NCBI GenBank assembly: GCA_920105625.2
Contig: CAKKTE020000328.1
Coordinates: 1,736,001 to 1,800,000 of the forward strand
Length of the DNA stretch: 64,000 bases
Direction of reading: 5' to 3'
From: Clusia tigrina
Taxonomy: Eukaryota > Arthropoda > Insecta > Diptera > Clusiidae
A program made the position numbers and the translations under genes. This document shows positions 1 to 13,690 of this stretch, one piece after another; position 1 is the first letter of the stretch; the number at the start of each line of letters is the position of its first letter. Under the pieces are notes generated by a model, which was not told the DNA's origin, searched no databases, and worked only from the letters and a program-made list of their open reading frames with translations.

Positions 1-196
1 AAACTTTGATAAGTGTAGGGCGTACCGTATATAAGTTAGGGCCATTTGAATTTTTCTCAGTGTTTCATTTGGGACTCAAGGGTAGCATAGCTTTGATCGA
101 TAGCTTAAATTGACAAGAGGCTCGAGTACTTTATTGTTACAAAATTTCAAGGCCTTATGACGCTCCAGTAAAAAGTTACAAGCATTTGTATGTTGC

Positions 197-2156
197 AAAC
201 TTTGATAGGTGTAGGACATACCGTATAGAAGTTAGGGCCATGTGAAGTTTTATCAGTGTTTGCTTTAGGAGTCAAGGGTAGCATATCCTTGAGTGATGGC
301 TTAAATTGACAAGAGGCTCGAGTACTTTATTGTTACAAAATTTCAAGGTTTTATGACGCTCCAGTAAAAAGTTACAAGCATTTGTATGTTGCAAACTTTG
401 ATAGGTGTAGGACGTACCGTATAGAAGTTATGGCCATTTGAAGTTTTATCAGTGTTTGATTTGGGACTCAAGGGTAGCATAGCTTTGAGCGATAGCTTAA
501 ATTGACAAGAGGCTCGAGTACTTTATTGTTACAAAATTTCAAGGTTTTAAGACGCTCCAGTAAAAAGTTACAAGCATTTGTATGTTGCAAACTTTGATAG
601 GTGTAGGGCGTACCGTATAGAAGTTAGGGCCATTTGAAGTTTTCTCAGTGTTTCATTTGGGACACAAGGGTAGCATAGCTTTGAGCGATAGCTTAAATTG
701 ACAAGAGGCTCGAGTACTTTATTGTTACAAAATTTCAAGGTTTTATGACGCTCCAGTAAAAAGTTACAAGCATTTGTATGTTGCAAACTTTGATAGGTGT
801 AGGACATACCGTTTAGAAGTTAGGGCCATTTGAAGTTTTCTCAATGTTTGATTTGGGACTCAAGAGTAGCATAGCTTTGAGCGATAGCTTAAATTGACAA
901 GGGGCTCGAGTACTTTATTGTTACAAAATTTCAAAGTTTTATGACGCTCCAGTAAAAAATTACAAGCATTTGTATGTTGCAAACTTTGATAGGTGTAGGG
1001 CGTACCGTATAGAAGTTAGGGCCATTTGAAGTTTTCTCAGTGTTTCATTTGGGACTCAAGGGTAGCATAGCTTTGAGCGATAGCTTAAATTGACAAGAGG
1101 CTCGAGTACTTTATTGTTACAAAATTTCGAGGTTTTATGACGCTCCAGTAAAAAGTTACAAGCATTTGGATGTTGCAAACTTTGATAGGTGTAGGACATA
1201 CCGTATAGAAGTTAGGGCCATGTGAAGTTTTATCAGTGTTTGCTTTAGGAGTCAAGGGTAGCATATCCTTGAGTGATGGCTTAAATTGACAAGAGGCTCG
1301 AGTACTTTATTGTTACAAAATTTCAAGGTTTTATGACGCTCCAGTAAAAAGTTACAAGCATTTGTATGTTGCAAACTTTGATAGGTGTAGGACGTACCGT
1401 ATAGAAGTTATGGCCATTTGAAGTTTTATCAGTGTTTGATTTGGGACTCAAGGGTAGCATAGCTTTGAGCGATAGCTTAAATTGACAAGAGGCTCGAGTA
1501 CTTTATTGTTACAAAATTTCAAGGTTTTAAGACGCTCCAGTAAAAAGTTACAAGCATTTGTATGTTGCAAACTTTGATAGGTGTAGGGCGTACCGTATAG
1601 AAGTTAGGGCCATTTGAAGTTTTCTCAGTGTTTCATTTGGGACACAAGGGTAGCATAGCTTTGAGCGATAGCTTAAATTGACAAGAGGCTCGAGTACTTT
1701 ATTGTTACAAAATTTCAAGGTTTTATGACGCTCCAGTAAAAAGTTACAAGCATTTGTATGTTGCAAACTTTGATAGGTGTAGGACGTACCGTTTAGAAGT
1801 TAGGGCCATTTGAAGTTTTCTCAGTGTTTGATTTGGGACTCAAGAGTAGCATAGCTTTGAGCGATAGCTTAAATTGACAAGGGGCTCGAGTACTTTATTG
1901 TTACAAAATTTCAAAGTTTTATGACGCTCCAGTAAAAAATTACAAGCATTTGTATGTTGCAAACTTTGATAGGTGTAGGGCGTACCGTATAGAAGTTAGG
2001 GCCATTTGAAGTTTTCTCAGTGTTTCATTTGGGACTCAAGGGTAGCATAGCTTTGAGCGATAGCTTAAATTGACAAGAGGCTCGAGTACTTTATTGTTAC
2101 AAAATTTCGAGGTTTTATGACGCTCCAGTAAAAAGTTACAAGCATTTGGATGTTGC
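197..2156. repeat. Higher-order repeat A: two 980-bp (5-monomer) units
   Basis: Units 197-1176 and 1177-2156 share the same ordered variants, including catgtgaag with tttgctttagg, the rare gcatatccttgagtgatgg, and gttatggcc in the following monomer. Differences between units are only a few bases (for example gacata versus gacgta at 803/1783). From 2157 the series seen at 1 begins a third time (gatcgatagc monomer, then the ctttagg monomer at 2353), an offset of 2156 bp, so the unit recurs beyond the tandem pair. Confidence 0.85.
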
Positions 2157-2399
2157 AAACTTTGATAGGTGTAGGGCGTACCGTATAGAAGTTAGGGCCA
2201 TTTGAAGTTTTCTCAGTGTTTCATTTGGGACTCAAGGGTAGCATAGCTTTGATCGATAGCTTAAATTGACAAGAGGCTCGAGTACTTCATTGTTACAAAA
2301 TTTCAAGGTCTTATGACGCTCCAGTAAAAAGTTACAAGCATTTGTATGTTGCAAAATTTGATAGGTGTAGGACATACCGTATAGAAGTTAGGGCCATGT

Positions 2400-5300
2400 G
2401 AAGTTTTATCAGTGTTTGCTTTAGGAGTCAAGGGTAGCATATCTTTGAGCGATGGCTTAAATTGACAAGAGGCTCGAGTACTTTATTGTTACAAAATTTC
2501 AAGGTTTTATGACGCTCCAGTAAAAAGTTACAAGCATTTGTATGTTGCAAACTTTGATAGGTGTAGGACGTACCGTATAGAAGTTATGGCCATTTGAAGT
2601 TTTATCAGTGTTTGATTTGGGACTCAAGTGTAGCATAGCTTTGAGCGATAGCTTAAATTGACAAGAGGCTCGAGTACTTTATTGTTACAAAATTTCAAGG
2701 TTTTATGACGCTCCAGTAAAAAGTTACAAGCATTTGTATGTTGCAAACTTTGATAGGTGTAGGGCGTACCGTATAGAAGTTAGGGCCATTTGAAGTTTTC
2801 TCAGTGTTTCATTTGGGACACAAGGGTAGCATAGCTTTGAGCGATAGCTTAAATTGACAAGAAGCTCGAGTACTTTATTGTTACAAAATTTCAAGGTTTT
2901 ATGACGCTCCAGTAAAAAGTTACAAGCATTTGTATGTTGCAAACTTTGATAGGTGTAGGGCGTACCGTATAGAAGTTAGGGCCATTTGAGGTTTTCTCAG
3001 TGTTTCATTTGGGACTCAAGGGTAGCATAGCTTTGAGCGATAGCTTAAATTGACAAGAGGAACGAGTACTTTATTGTTACAAAATTTCAAGGTTTCATGA
3101 CGCTCCAGTAAAAAGTTACAAGCATTTGTATGTTGCAAACATTGATAGGTGTAGGGCGTACCGTATAGAAGTTAGGGCCATTTGAAGTTTTCTCAGTGTT
3201 TCATTTGGGACTCAAGGGTAGCATAGCTTTGAGCGATAGCTTAAATTGACAAGGGGCTCGAGTACTTTATTGTTACAAAATTTGAAGGTTTTATGACGCT
3301 CCAGTAAAAAGTTACAAGCATTTGTATGTTGCAAACTTTGATAGGTGTGGGACGTACCGTATAGAAGTTAGGGCCATTTGAAGTTTTCTCAGTGTTTCAT
3401 TTGGGACTCAAGGGTAGCATAGCTTTGAGCGATAGCTTAAATTGACAAGAGGCTCGAGTACTTTATTGTTACAAAATTTCAAGGTTTTATGACGCTCCAG
3501 TAAAAAGTTACAAGCATTTGTATGTTGAAAACTTTGATAGGTGTAGGACGTACCGTATAGAAGTTAGGGCCATTTAAAGTTTTCTCAGTGTTTCATTTGG
3601 GACTCAAGGGTAGCATAGGTTTGAGAGATAGCTTAAATTGACAAGAGGCTCGAGTACTTTATTGTTACAAAATTTGAAGGTTTTATGACGCTCCAGTAAA
3701 AAGTTACAAGCATTTGTATGTTGCAAACATTGATAGGTGTGGGACGTACCGCATAGAAGTTAGGGCCATTTGAAGTTTTCTCAGTGTTTCATTTGGGACT
3801 CAAGGGTAGCATATCTTTGAGCGATGGCTTAAATTGACAAGAGGCTCGAGTACTTTATTGTTACAAAATTTGAAGGTTTTATGACGCTCCAGTAAAAAGT
3901 TACAAGCATTTGTATGTTGCAAACTTTGATAGGTGTAGGACGTACCGTAGAGAAGTTAGGGCAATTTGAAGTTTTATCATTGTCTGATTTGGGACTCAAG
4001 GGTAGCATAGCTTTGAGCGATAGCTTAAATTGACAAGAGGCTCGAGTACTTTATTGTTACAAAATTTCAAGGTGTTATGACGCTCCAGCAAAAAGTTACA
4101 AGCATTTGTATGTTGCAAACTTTGATAGGTGTAGGACGTACCGTATAGAAGTTAGGGCCATTTGAAGTTTTATCAGTGTTTGATTTGGGACTCAAGGGTA
4201 GCATATCTTTGAGCGGTGGCTTAAATTGACAAGAGGCTCGAGTACTTTATTGTTACAAAATTTCAAGGTTTTATGACGCTCCAGTAAAAAGTTACAAGCA
4301 TTTGTATGTTGCAACCTTTGATAGGTGTAGGACGTACCGTATAGAAGTTAGGGCCATTTGAAGTTTTATCAGTGTTTAATTTGGGACTCAAGGGTAGCAT
4401 AGGTTTGAGCGATAGCTTAATTTGACAAAAGGCTCGAGTACTCTATTGTTACAAAATTTCAAGGATTTATGACGCTCCAGTAAAAAGTTACAAGCATTTG
4501 TATGTTGCAAACTTTGATAGGTGTAGGGCGTACCGTATAGAAGTTAGGGCCATTTGAAGTTTTCTCAGTGTTTCATTTGGGATTCAAAGGGTAGCATAGC
4601 TTTGAGCGATAGCTTAAATTGACAAGGGGCTCGAGGACTGTATTGTTACAAAATTTCAAGGTTTTATGAAGCTCCAGTAAAAAATTACAAGCATTTGTAT
4701 GTTGCAAACTTTGTTCGGTGTAGGGCGTACCGTATAGAAGTTAGGGCCATTTGAAGTTTTCTCAGTGATTCATTTGGGACTCAAGGGTAGTATAGCTTTG
4801 AGCGATAGCTTAAATTGACAAAAAGGCTCGAGTACTTTATTGTTACAAAATTTCAAGGTTTTATGACGCTCCAGTAAAATGTTACAAGCATTTGTATGTT
4901 GCAAACTTTGATAGGTGTAGGACGTACCGTATAGAAGTTAGGGCCATTTGAAGTTTTATCAGTGTTTGATTTGGGACTCAAGGGTAGCATAGCTTTGAGC
5001 GATAGCTTAAATTGATAAGAGGCTCGAGTACTTTATTGTTACAAAATTTCAAGGTCTTATGACGCTCCAGTAAAAAGTTACAAGCATTTGTATGTTGCAA
5101 ACTTTGATAGGTGTAGGGCGTACCGTATAGAAGTTAGGGCCATTTAAGGTTTTCTCAGTGTTTCATTTGGGACTCAAGGGTAGCATAGCTTTGAGCGATA
5201 GCTTAAATTGACAAGAGGAACGAGTACTTTATTGTTACAAAATTTCAAGGTTTTATGACGCTCCAGTAAAAAGTTACAAGTATTTGTATGTTGCAAACTT

Positions 5301-8300
5301 CGATAGGTGTAGGACGTACCGTATAGAAGTTAGGGCCATTTGAAGTTTTATCAGTGTTTGATTTGGGACTCAAGGGTAGCATAGCTTTGAGCGATAGCTT
5401 AAATTGACAAGAGGCTCGAGTACTTTATTGTTACAAAATTTCAAGGTCTTATGACGCTCCAGTAAAAAGTTACAAGCATTTGTATGTTGCAAACTTTGAT
5501 AGGTGTAGGACGTACCGTATATAAGTTAGGGCCATTTGAAGTTTTCTCAGTGTTTGATTTGGGACTCAAGGGTAGCATAGCTTTGAGCGATAGCTTAAAT
5601 TGACAAGGGGCTCGAGTACTTTATTGTTACAAAATTTCAAAGTTTTATGACGCTCCAGTAAAAAATTACAAGCATTTGTATGTTGCAAACTTTGATAGGT
5701 GTAGGGCGTACCGTATAGAAGTTAGGGCCATTTGAAGTTTTATCAGTGTTTGCTTTAGGAGTCAAGGGTAGCATATCTTTGAGCGATGGCTTAAATTGAC
5801 AAGAGGCTCGAGTACTTTATTGTTACAAAATTTCAAGGTTTTATGACGCTCCAGTAAAAAGTTACAAGCATTTGTATGTTGCAAACTTTGATAGGTGTAG
5901 GACGTACCGTATAGAAGTTATGGCCATTTGAAGTTTTATCAGTGTTTGATTTGGGACTCAAGGGTAGCATAGCTTTGAGCGATAGCTTAAATTGACAAGA
6001 GGCTCGAGTACTTTATTGTTACAAAATTTCAAGGTTTTATGACGCTCCAGTAAAAAGTTACAAGCATTTGTATGTTGCAAACTTTGATAGGTGTAGGGCG
6101 TACCGTATAGAAGTTAGGGCCATTTGAAGTTTTCTCAGTGTTTCATTTGGGACACAAGGGTAGCATAGCTTTGAGCGATAGCTTAAATTGACAAGAAGCT
6201 CGAGTACTTTATTGTTACAAAATTTCAAGGTTTTATGACGCTCCAGTAAAAAGTTACAAGCATTTGTATGTTGCAAACTTTGATAGGTGTAGGGCGTACC
6301 GTATAGAAGTTAGGGCCATTTGAGGTTTTCTCAGTGTTTCATTTGGGACTCAAGGGTAGCATAGCTTTGAGCGATAGCTTAAATTGACAAGAGGAACGAG
6401 TACTTTATTGTTACAAAATTTCAAGGTTTCATGACGCTCCAGTAAAAAGTTACAAGCATTTGTATGTTGCAAACATTGATAGGTGTAGGGCGTACCGTAT
6501 AGAAGTTAGGGCCATTTGAAGTTTTCTCAGTGTTTCATTTGGGACTCAAGGGTAGCATAGCTTTGAGCGATAGCTTAAATTGACAAGGGGCTCGAGTACC
6601 TTATTGTTACAAAATTTGAAGGTTTTATGACGCTCCAGTAAAAAGTTACAAGCATTTGTATGTTGCAAACTTTGATAGGTGTGGGACGTACCGTATAGAA
6701 GTTAGGGCCATTTGAAGTTTTCTTAGTGTTTCATTTGGGACTCAAGGGTAGCATAGCTTTGAGCGATAGCTTAAATTGACAAGAGGCTCGAGTACTTTAT
6801 TGTTACAAAATTTCAAGGTTTTATGACGCTCCAGTAAAAAGTTACAAGCATTTGTATGTTGAAAACTTTGATAGGTGTAGGACGTACCGTATAGAAGTTA
6901 GGGCCATTTAAAGTTTTCTCAGTGTTTCATTTGGGACTCAAGGGTAGCATAGGTTTGAGAGATAGCTTAAATTGACAAGAGGCTCGAGTACTTTATTGTT
7001 ACAAAATTTGAAGGTTTTATGACGCTCCAGTAAAAAGTTACAAGCATTTGTATGTTGCAAACATTGATAGGTGTGGGACGTACCGCATAGAAGTTAGGGC
7101 CATTTGAAGTTTTCTCAGTGTTTCATTTGGGACTCAAGGGTAGCATATCTTTGAGCGATGGCTTAAATTGACAAGAGGCTCGAGTACTTTATTGTTACAA
7201 AATTTGAAGGTTTTATGACGCTCCAGTAAAAAGTTACAAGCATTTGTATGTTGCAAACTTTGATAGGTGTAGGACGTACCGTAGAGAAGTTAGGGCAATT
7301 TGAAGTTTTATCATTGTCTGATTTGGGACTCAAGGGTAGCATAGCTTTGAGCGATAGCTTAAATTGACAAGAGGCTCGAGTACTTTATTGTTACAAAATT
7401 TCAAGGTGTTATGACGCTCCAGCAAAAAGTTACAAGCATTTGTATGTTGCAAACTTTGATAGGTGTAGGACGTACCGTATAGAAGTTAGGGCCATTTGAA
7501 GTTTTATCAGTGTTTGATTTGGGACTCAAGGGTAGCATATCTTTGAGCGGTGGCTTAAATTGACAAGAGGCTCGAGTACTTTATTGTTACAAAATTTCAA
7601 GGTTTTATGACGCTCCAGTAAAAAGTTACAAGCATTTGTATGTTGCAACCTTTGATAGGTGTAGGACGTACCGTATAGAAGTTAGGGCCATTTGAAGTTT
7701 TATCAGTGTTTAATTTGGGACTCAAGGGTAGCATAGGTTTGAGCGATAGCTTAATTTGACAAAAGGCTCGAGTACTCTATTGTTACAAAATTTCAAGGAT
7801 TTATGACGCTCCAGTAAAAAGTTACAAGCATTTGTATGTTGCAAACTTTGATAGGTGTAGGGCGTACCGTATAGAAGTTAGGGCCATTTGAAGTTTTCTC
7901 AGTGTTTCATTTGGGATTCAAAGGGTAGCATAGCTTTGAGCGATAGCTTAAATTGACAAGGGGCTCGAGGACTGTATTGTTACAAAATTTCAAGGTTTTA
8001 TGAAGCTCCAGTAAAAAATTACAAGCATTTGTATGTTGCAAACTTTGTTCGGTGTAGGGCGTACCGTATAGAAGTTAGGGCCATTTGAAGTTTTCTCAGT
8101 GATTCATTTGGGACTCAAGGGTAGTATAGCTTTGAGCGATAGCTTAAATTGACAAAAAGGCTCGAGTACTTTATTGTTACAAAATTTCAAGGTTTTATGA
8201 CGCTCCAGTAAAATGTTACAAGCATTTGTATGTTGCAAACTTTGATAGGTGTAGGACGTACCGTATAGAAGTTAGGGCCATTTGAAGTTTTATCAGTGTT

Positions 8301-8390
8301 TGATTTGGGACTCAAGGGTAGCATAGCTTTGAGCGATAGCTTAAATTGATAAGAGGCTCGAGTACTTTATTGTTACAAAATTTCAAGGTT
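2400..8390. repeat. Higher-order repeat B: 17-monomer unit, period 3334 bp
   Basis: The series 2400-5050 is repeated at 5734-8390 at a constant offset of 3334 bp (17 x 196 + 2). Shared private marks include gaagctcgag, ggaacgag, gtgtgggacg, the tttgaagg monomers, tcattgtctg, gcaacctttg, an extra A in gattcaaagg, and acaaaaaggc. The last two account for the extra bases. After 8390 copy 2 carries one additional monomer (tttaatgacgctcctg). The match to 5051-5530 then resumes at an offset of 3530 bp. Confidence 0.85.
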
Positions 8391-11300
8391 TAATGACGCT
8401 CCTGTAAAAAGTTACAAGCATTTGTATTTTGCAAAATTTGATAGGTGTAGGACGTACCGCATAAAAGTTAGGGCCATTTGAAGTTTTATCGGTGTTTGAT
8501 TTGGGACTCAAGGGTACCATAGCTTTGAGCGATAGCTTAAATTGACAAGAGGCTCGAGTACTTTATTGTTACAAAATTTCAAGGTCTTATGACGCTCCAG
8601 TAAAAAGTTACAAGCATTTGTATGTTGCAAACTTTGATAGGTGTAGGGCGTACCGTATAGAAGTTAGGGCCATTTAAGGTTTTCTCAGTGTTTCATTTGG
8701 GACTCAAGGGTAGCATAGCTTTGAGCGATAGCTTAAATTGACAAGAGGCACGAGTACTTTATTGTTACAAAATTTCAAGGTTTTATGACGCTCCAGTAAA
8801 AAGTTACAAGTATTTGTATGTTGCAAACTTCTATAGGTGTAGGACGTACCGTATAGAAGTTAGGGCCATTTGAAGTTTTATCAGTGTTTGATTTGGGACT
8901 CAAGGGTAGCATAGCTTTGAGCGATAGCTTAAATTGACAAGAGGCTCGAGTACTTTATTGTTACAAAATTTCAAGGTCTTATGACGCTCCAGTAAAAAGT
9001 TACAAGCATTTGTATGTTGCAAACTTTGATAGGTGTAGGACGTACCGTATATAAGTTAGGGCCATTTGAAGTTTTATCAGTGTTTGATTTGGGACTCAAG
9101 GGTAGCATATCTTTGAGCGATGGCTTAAATTGACAAGAGGCTCGAGTACTTTATTGGTACAAAATTTGAAGGTTTTATGACGCTCCAGTAAAAAGTTACA
9201 CGCATTTGTATGTTGCAAACTTTGATAGGTGTAGGACGTACCGTTTAGAAGTTAGGGCCATTTGAAGTTTTCTCAGTGTTTGATTTGGGACTCAAGGGTA
9301 GCATAGCTTTGAGCGATAGCTTAAATTGACAAGGGGCTCGAGTACTTTATAGTTACAAAATTTCAAAGTTTTATGACGCTCCAGTAAAAAATTACAAGCA
9401 TTTGTATGTTGCAAACTTTGATAGGTGTAGGGCGTACCGTATAGAAGTTAGGGCCATTTGAAGTTTTCTCAGTGTTTCATTTGGGACTCAAGGATAGCAT
9501 AGCTTTGAGCGATAGCTTAAATTGACAAGAGGCTCGAGTACTTTATTGTTACAAAATTTCGAGGTTTTATGACGCTCCAGTAAAAAGTTACAAGCATTTG
9601 TATGTTGCAAACTTTGATAGGTGTAGGGCGTACCGTATAGAAGTTAGGGCCATTTGAAGTTTTCTCAGTGTTTCATTTGGGACTCAAGGGTAGCATAGCT
9701 TTGATCGATAGCTTAAATTGACAAGAGGCTCGAGTACTTTATTGTTACAAAATTTCAAGGTCTTATGACGCTCCAGTAAAAAGTTACAAGCATTTGTATG
9801 TTGCAAACTTTGATAGGTGTAGGATGTACCGTATAGAAGTTAGGGCCATGTGAAGTTTTATCAGTGTTTGCTTTGGGAGTCAAGGGTAGCATATCTTTGA
9901 GCGATGGCTTAAATTGACAAGAGGCTCGAGTACTTTATTGTTACAAAATTTCAAGGTTTTATGACGCTCCAGTAAAAAGTTACAAGCATTTGTATGTTGC
10001 AAACTTTGATAGGTGTAGGACGTACCGTATAGAAGTTAGGGCCATTTGAAGTTTTATCAGTGTTTGATTTGGGACTCAAGGGCAGCATAGCTTTGAGCGA
10101 TAGCTTAAATTGACAAGAGGCTCGAGTACTTTATTGTTACAAAATTTCAAGGTTTTATGACGCTCCAGTAAAAAGTTACAAGCAATTGTATGTTGCAAAC
10201 TTTGATAGGTGTAGGGAGTACCGTATAGAAGTTAGGGCCATTTGAAGTTTTCTCAGTGTTTCATTTGGGACTCAAGGGTAGCATAGCTTTGAGCGATAGC
10301 TTAAATTGACAAGAGGCTCGAGTACTTTATTGTTACAAAATTTCAAGGTTTTAAGACGCTCCAGTAAAAAGTTACAAGCATTTGTATGTTGCAAACTTTG
10401 ATAGGTGTAGGACGTACAGTATAGAAGTTAGGGCCATTTGAAGTGTTCTCAGTGTTTCATTTGGGACTCAAGGGTAGCATAGCTTTGAGCGATAGCTTAA
10501 ATTGACAAGAGGCTCGAGTACTTTATTGTTACAAAATTTAAAATTTTTATGACGCTCCAGTAAAAAGTTACAAGCATTTGTATGTTGCGAACTTTGATAG
10601 GTGTAGGACGTACCGTATTGAAGTTAGGGCCATTAGAAGTTTTCTCAGTGTTTCATTTGGGACTCAAGGGTAGCATATCTTTGAGCGATGGCTTAAATTG
10701 ACAAGAGGCTCGAGTACTTTATTGTTACAAAATTTGAAGATTTTATGACGCTCCAGTAAAAAGTTACAAGCATTTGTATGTTGCAAACTTTGATAGGTGT
10801 AGGACGTACCGTATAGAAGTTAGGGGCATTTGAAGTTTTATCATTGTCTGATTTGGGCCCCAAGGGTAGCATAGCTTTGAGCGATAGCTTAAATTGACAA
10901 GAGGCTCGAGTACTTTATTGTTACAAAATTTCAAGGTCATATGACGCTCCAGTAAAAAGTTACACGCATTTGTATGTTGCAACATTTGATAGGTGTAGGA
11001 CGTACCGTATAGAAGTTAGGGCCATTTGAAGTTTTCTCAATGTTTGATTTGGGACTCAAGGGTAGCATAGCTTTGAGCGATAGCTTAAATTGACAAGGGG
11101 CTCGAGTACTTTATTGTTACAAAATTTCAAAGTTTTATGACGCTCCAGTAAAAAATTACAAGCATTTGTATGTTGCAAACTTTGATAGGTGTAGGGCGTA
11201 CCGTATAGAAGTTAGGGCCATTTGAAGTTTTCTCAGTGTTTCATTTGGGACTCAAGGGTAGCATAGCTTTGAGCGGTGGCTTAAATTGACAAGAGGCTCG

Positions 11301-13690
11301 AGTACTTTATTGTTACAAAATTTCAAGGTTTTATGACGCTCCAGTAAAAAGTTACAAGCATTTGTATGTTGCAACCTTTGATAGGTGTAGGACGTACCGT
11401 ATAGAAGTTAGGGCCATTTGAAGTTTTATCAGTGATTCATTTGGGACTCAAGGGTAGTATAGCTTTGAGCGATAGCTTAAATTGACAAAAAGGCTCGAGT
11501 ACTTTATTGTTACAAAATTTCAAGGTTTTATGACGCTCCAGTAAAATGTTACAAGCATTTGTATGTTGCAAACTTTGATAGGTGTAGGGCGTACCGTATA
11601 GAAGTTAGGGCCATTTGAAGTTTTATCAGTGTTTGATTTGGGACTCAAGGGTAGCATAGCTTTGAGCGATAGCTTAAATTGATAAGAGGCTCGAGTACTT
11701 TATTGTTACAAAATTTCAAGGTTTAATGACGCTCCTGTAAAAAGTTACAAGCATTTGTATTTTGCAAAATTTGATAGGTGTAGGACGTACCGCATAAAAG
11801 TTAGGGCCATTTGAAGTTTTATCGGTGTTTGATTTGGGACTCAAGGGTACCATAGCTTTGAGCGATAGCTTAAATTGACAAGAGGCTCGAGTACTTTATT
11901 GTTACAAAATTTCAAGGTTTTATGACGCTCCAGTAAAAAGTTACAAGCATTTGTATGTTGCAAACTTTGATAGGTGTAGGGCGTACCGTATAGAAGTTAG
12001 GGCCATTTAAGGTTTTCTCAGTGTTTCATTTGGGACTCAAGGGTAGCATAGCTTTGAGCGATAGCTTAAATTGACAAGAGGAACGAGTACTTTATTGTTA
12101 CAAAATTTCAAGGTTTTATGACGCTCCAGTAAAAAGTTACAAGTATTTGTATGTTGCAAACTTCGATAGGTGTAGGACGTACCGTATAGAAGTTAGGGCC
12201 ATTTGAAGTTTTATCAGTGTTTGATTTGGGACTCAAGGGTAGCATAGCTTTGAGCGATAGCTTAAATTGACAAGAGGCTCGAGTACTTTATTGTTACAAA
12301 ATTTCAAGGTCTTATGACACCCCAGTAAAAAGTTACAAGCATTTGTATGTTGCAAACTTTGATAGGTGTAGGACGTACCGTATATAAGTTAGGGCCATTT
12401 GAAGTTTTATCAGTGTTTGATTTGGGACTCAAGGGTAGCATATCTTTGAGCGATGGCTTAAATTGACAAGAGGCTCGAGTACTTTATTGGTACAAAATTT
12501 GAAGGTTTTATGACGCTCCAGTAAAAAGTTACACGCATTTGTATGTTGCAAACTTTGATAGGTGTAGGACGTACCGTTTAGAAGTTAGGGCCATTTGAAG
12601 TTTTCTCAGTGTTTGATTTGGGACTCAAGGGTAGCATAGCTTTGAGCGATAGCTTAAATTGACAAGGGGCTCGAGTACTTTATTGTTACAAAATTTCAAA
12701 GTTTTATGACGCTCCAGTAAAAAATTACAAGCATTTGTATGTTGCAAACTTTGATAGGTGTAGGGCGTACCGTATAGAAGTTAGGGCCATTTGAAGTTTT
12801 CTCAGTGTTTCATTTGGGACTCAAGGGTAGCATAGCTTTGAGCGATAGCTTAAATTGACAAGAGGCTCGAGTACTTTATTGTTACAAAATTTCGAGGTTT
12901 TATGACGCTCCAGTAAAAAGTTACAAGCATTTGTATGTTGCAAACTTTGATAGGTGTAGGGCGTACCGTATAGAAGTTAGGGCCATTTGAAGTTTTCTCA
13001 GTGTTTCATTTGGGACTCAAGGGTAGCATAGCTTTGATCGATAGCTTAAATTGACAAGAGGCTCGAGTACTTTATTGTTACAAAATTTCAAGGTTTTATG
13101 ACGCTCCAGTAAAAAGTTACAAGCATTTGTATGTTGCAAACTTTGATAGGTGTAGGATGTACCGTATAGAAGTTAGGGCCATGTGAAGTTTTATCAGTGT
13201 TTGCTTTGGGAGTCAAGGGTAGCATATCTTTGAGCGATGGCTTAAATTGACAAGAGGCTCGAGTACTTTATTGTTACAAAATTTCAAGGTTTTATGACGC
13301 TCCAGTAAAAAGTTACAAGCATTTGTATGTTGCAAACTTTGATAGGTGTAGGACGTACCGTATAGAAGTTAGGGCCATTTGAAGTTTTATCAGTGTTTGA
13401 TTTGGGACTCAAGGGCAGCATAGCTTTGAGCGATAGCTTAAATTGACAAGAGGCTCGAGTACTTTATTGTTACAAAATTTCAAGGTTTTATGACGCTCCA
13501 GTAAAAAGTTACAAGCAATTGTATGTTGCAAACTTTGATAGGTGTAGGGCGTACCGTATAGAAGTTAGGGCCATTTGAAGTTTTCTCAGTGTTTCATTTG
13601 GGACTCAAGGGTAGCATAGCTTTGAGCGATAGCTTAAATTGACAAGAGGCTCGAGTACTTTATTGTTACAAAATTTCAAGGTTTTATGAC
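8391..13690. repeat. Higher-order repeat C: homology at +3333 bp
   Basis: The series 8391-10357 matches 11724-13690 at an offset of 3333 bp. Shared marks are gctcctgtaaaaag with tattttgcaaaattt, gggtaccatagc, catttaagg, aagtatttg, gtatataag, ttattggtac, ggatgtacc, gggcagcat and agcaattg. The intervening 10358-11723 holds other satellite types. This block overlaps repeat D, so the region went through more than one round of duplication. Confidence 0.8.

Noticed and set aside
90..120. Short dyad around agctttgagcgatagct as a protein-binding or hairpin site
   Set aside because: Only AGCT at each end pairs. The stem is too short and no CENP-B-box-like sequence was recognised in the monomer.
568..807. 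Recurrent minus-strand 68-82 codon ORFs in the satellite (also at 1548, 2724, 6058, 10764, 14097, 15469, 18998, 29324, 29912, 31266, 31462, 31854, 37284, 38360, 51234 and 55839)
   Set aside because: They are longer than one monomer only because some variants lack a stop. 196 is not a multiple of 3, so the frame changes every monomer and the same DNA is read differently. Their similarity is the satellite's own similarity, with no sign of coding constraint.
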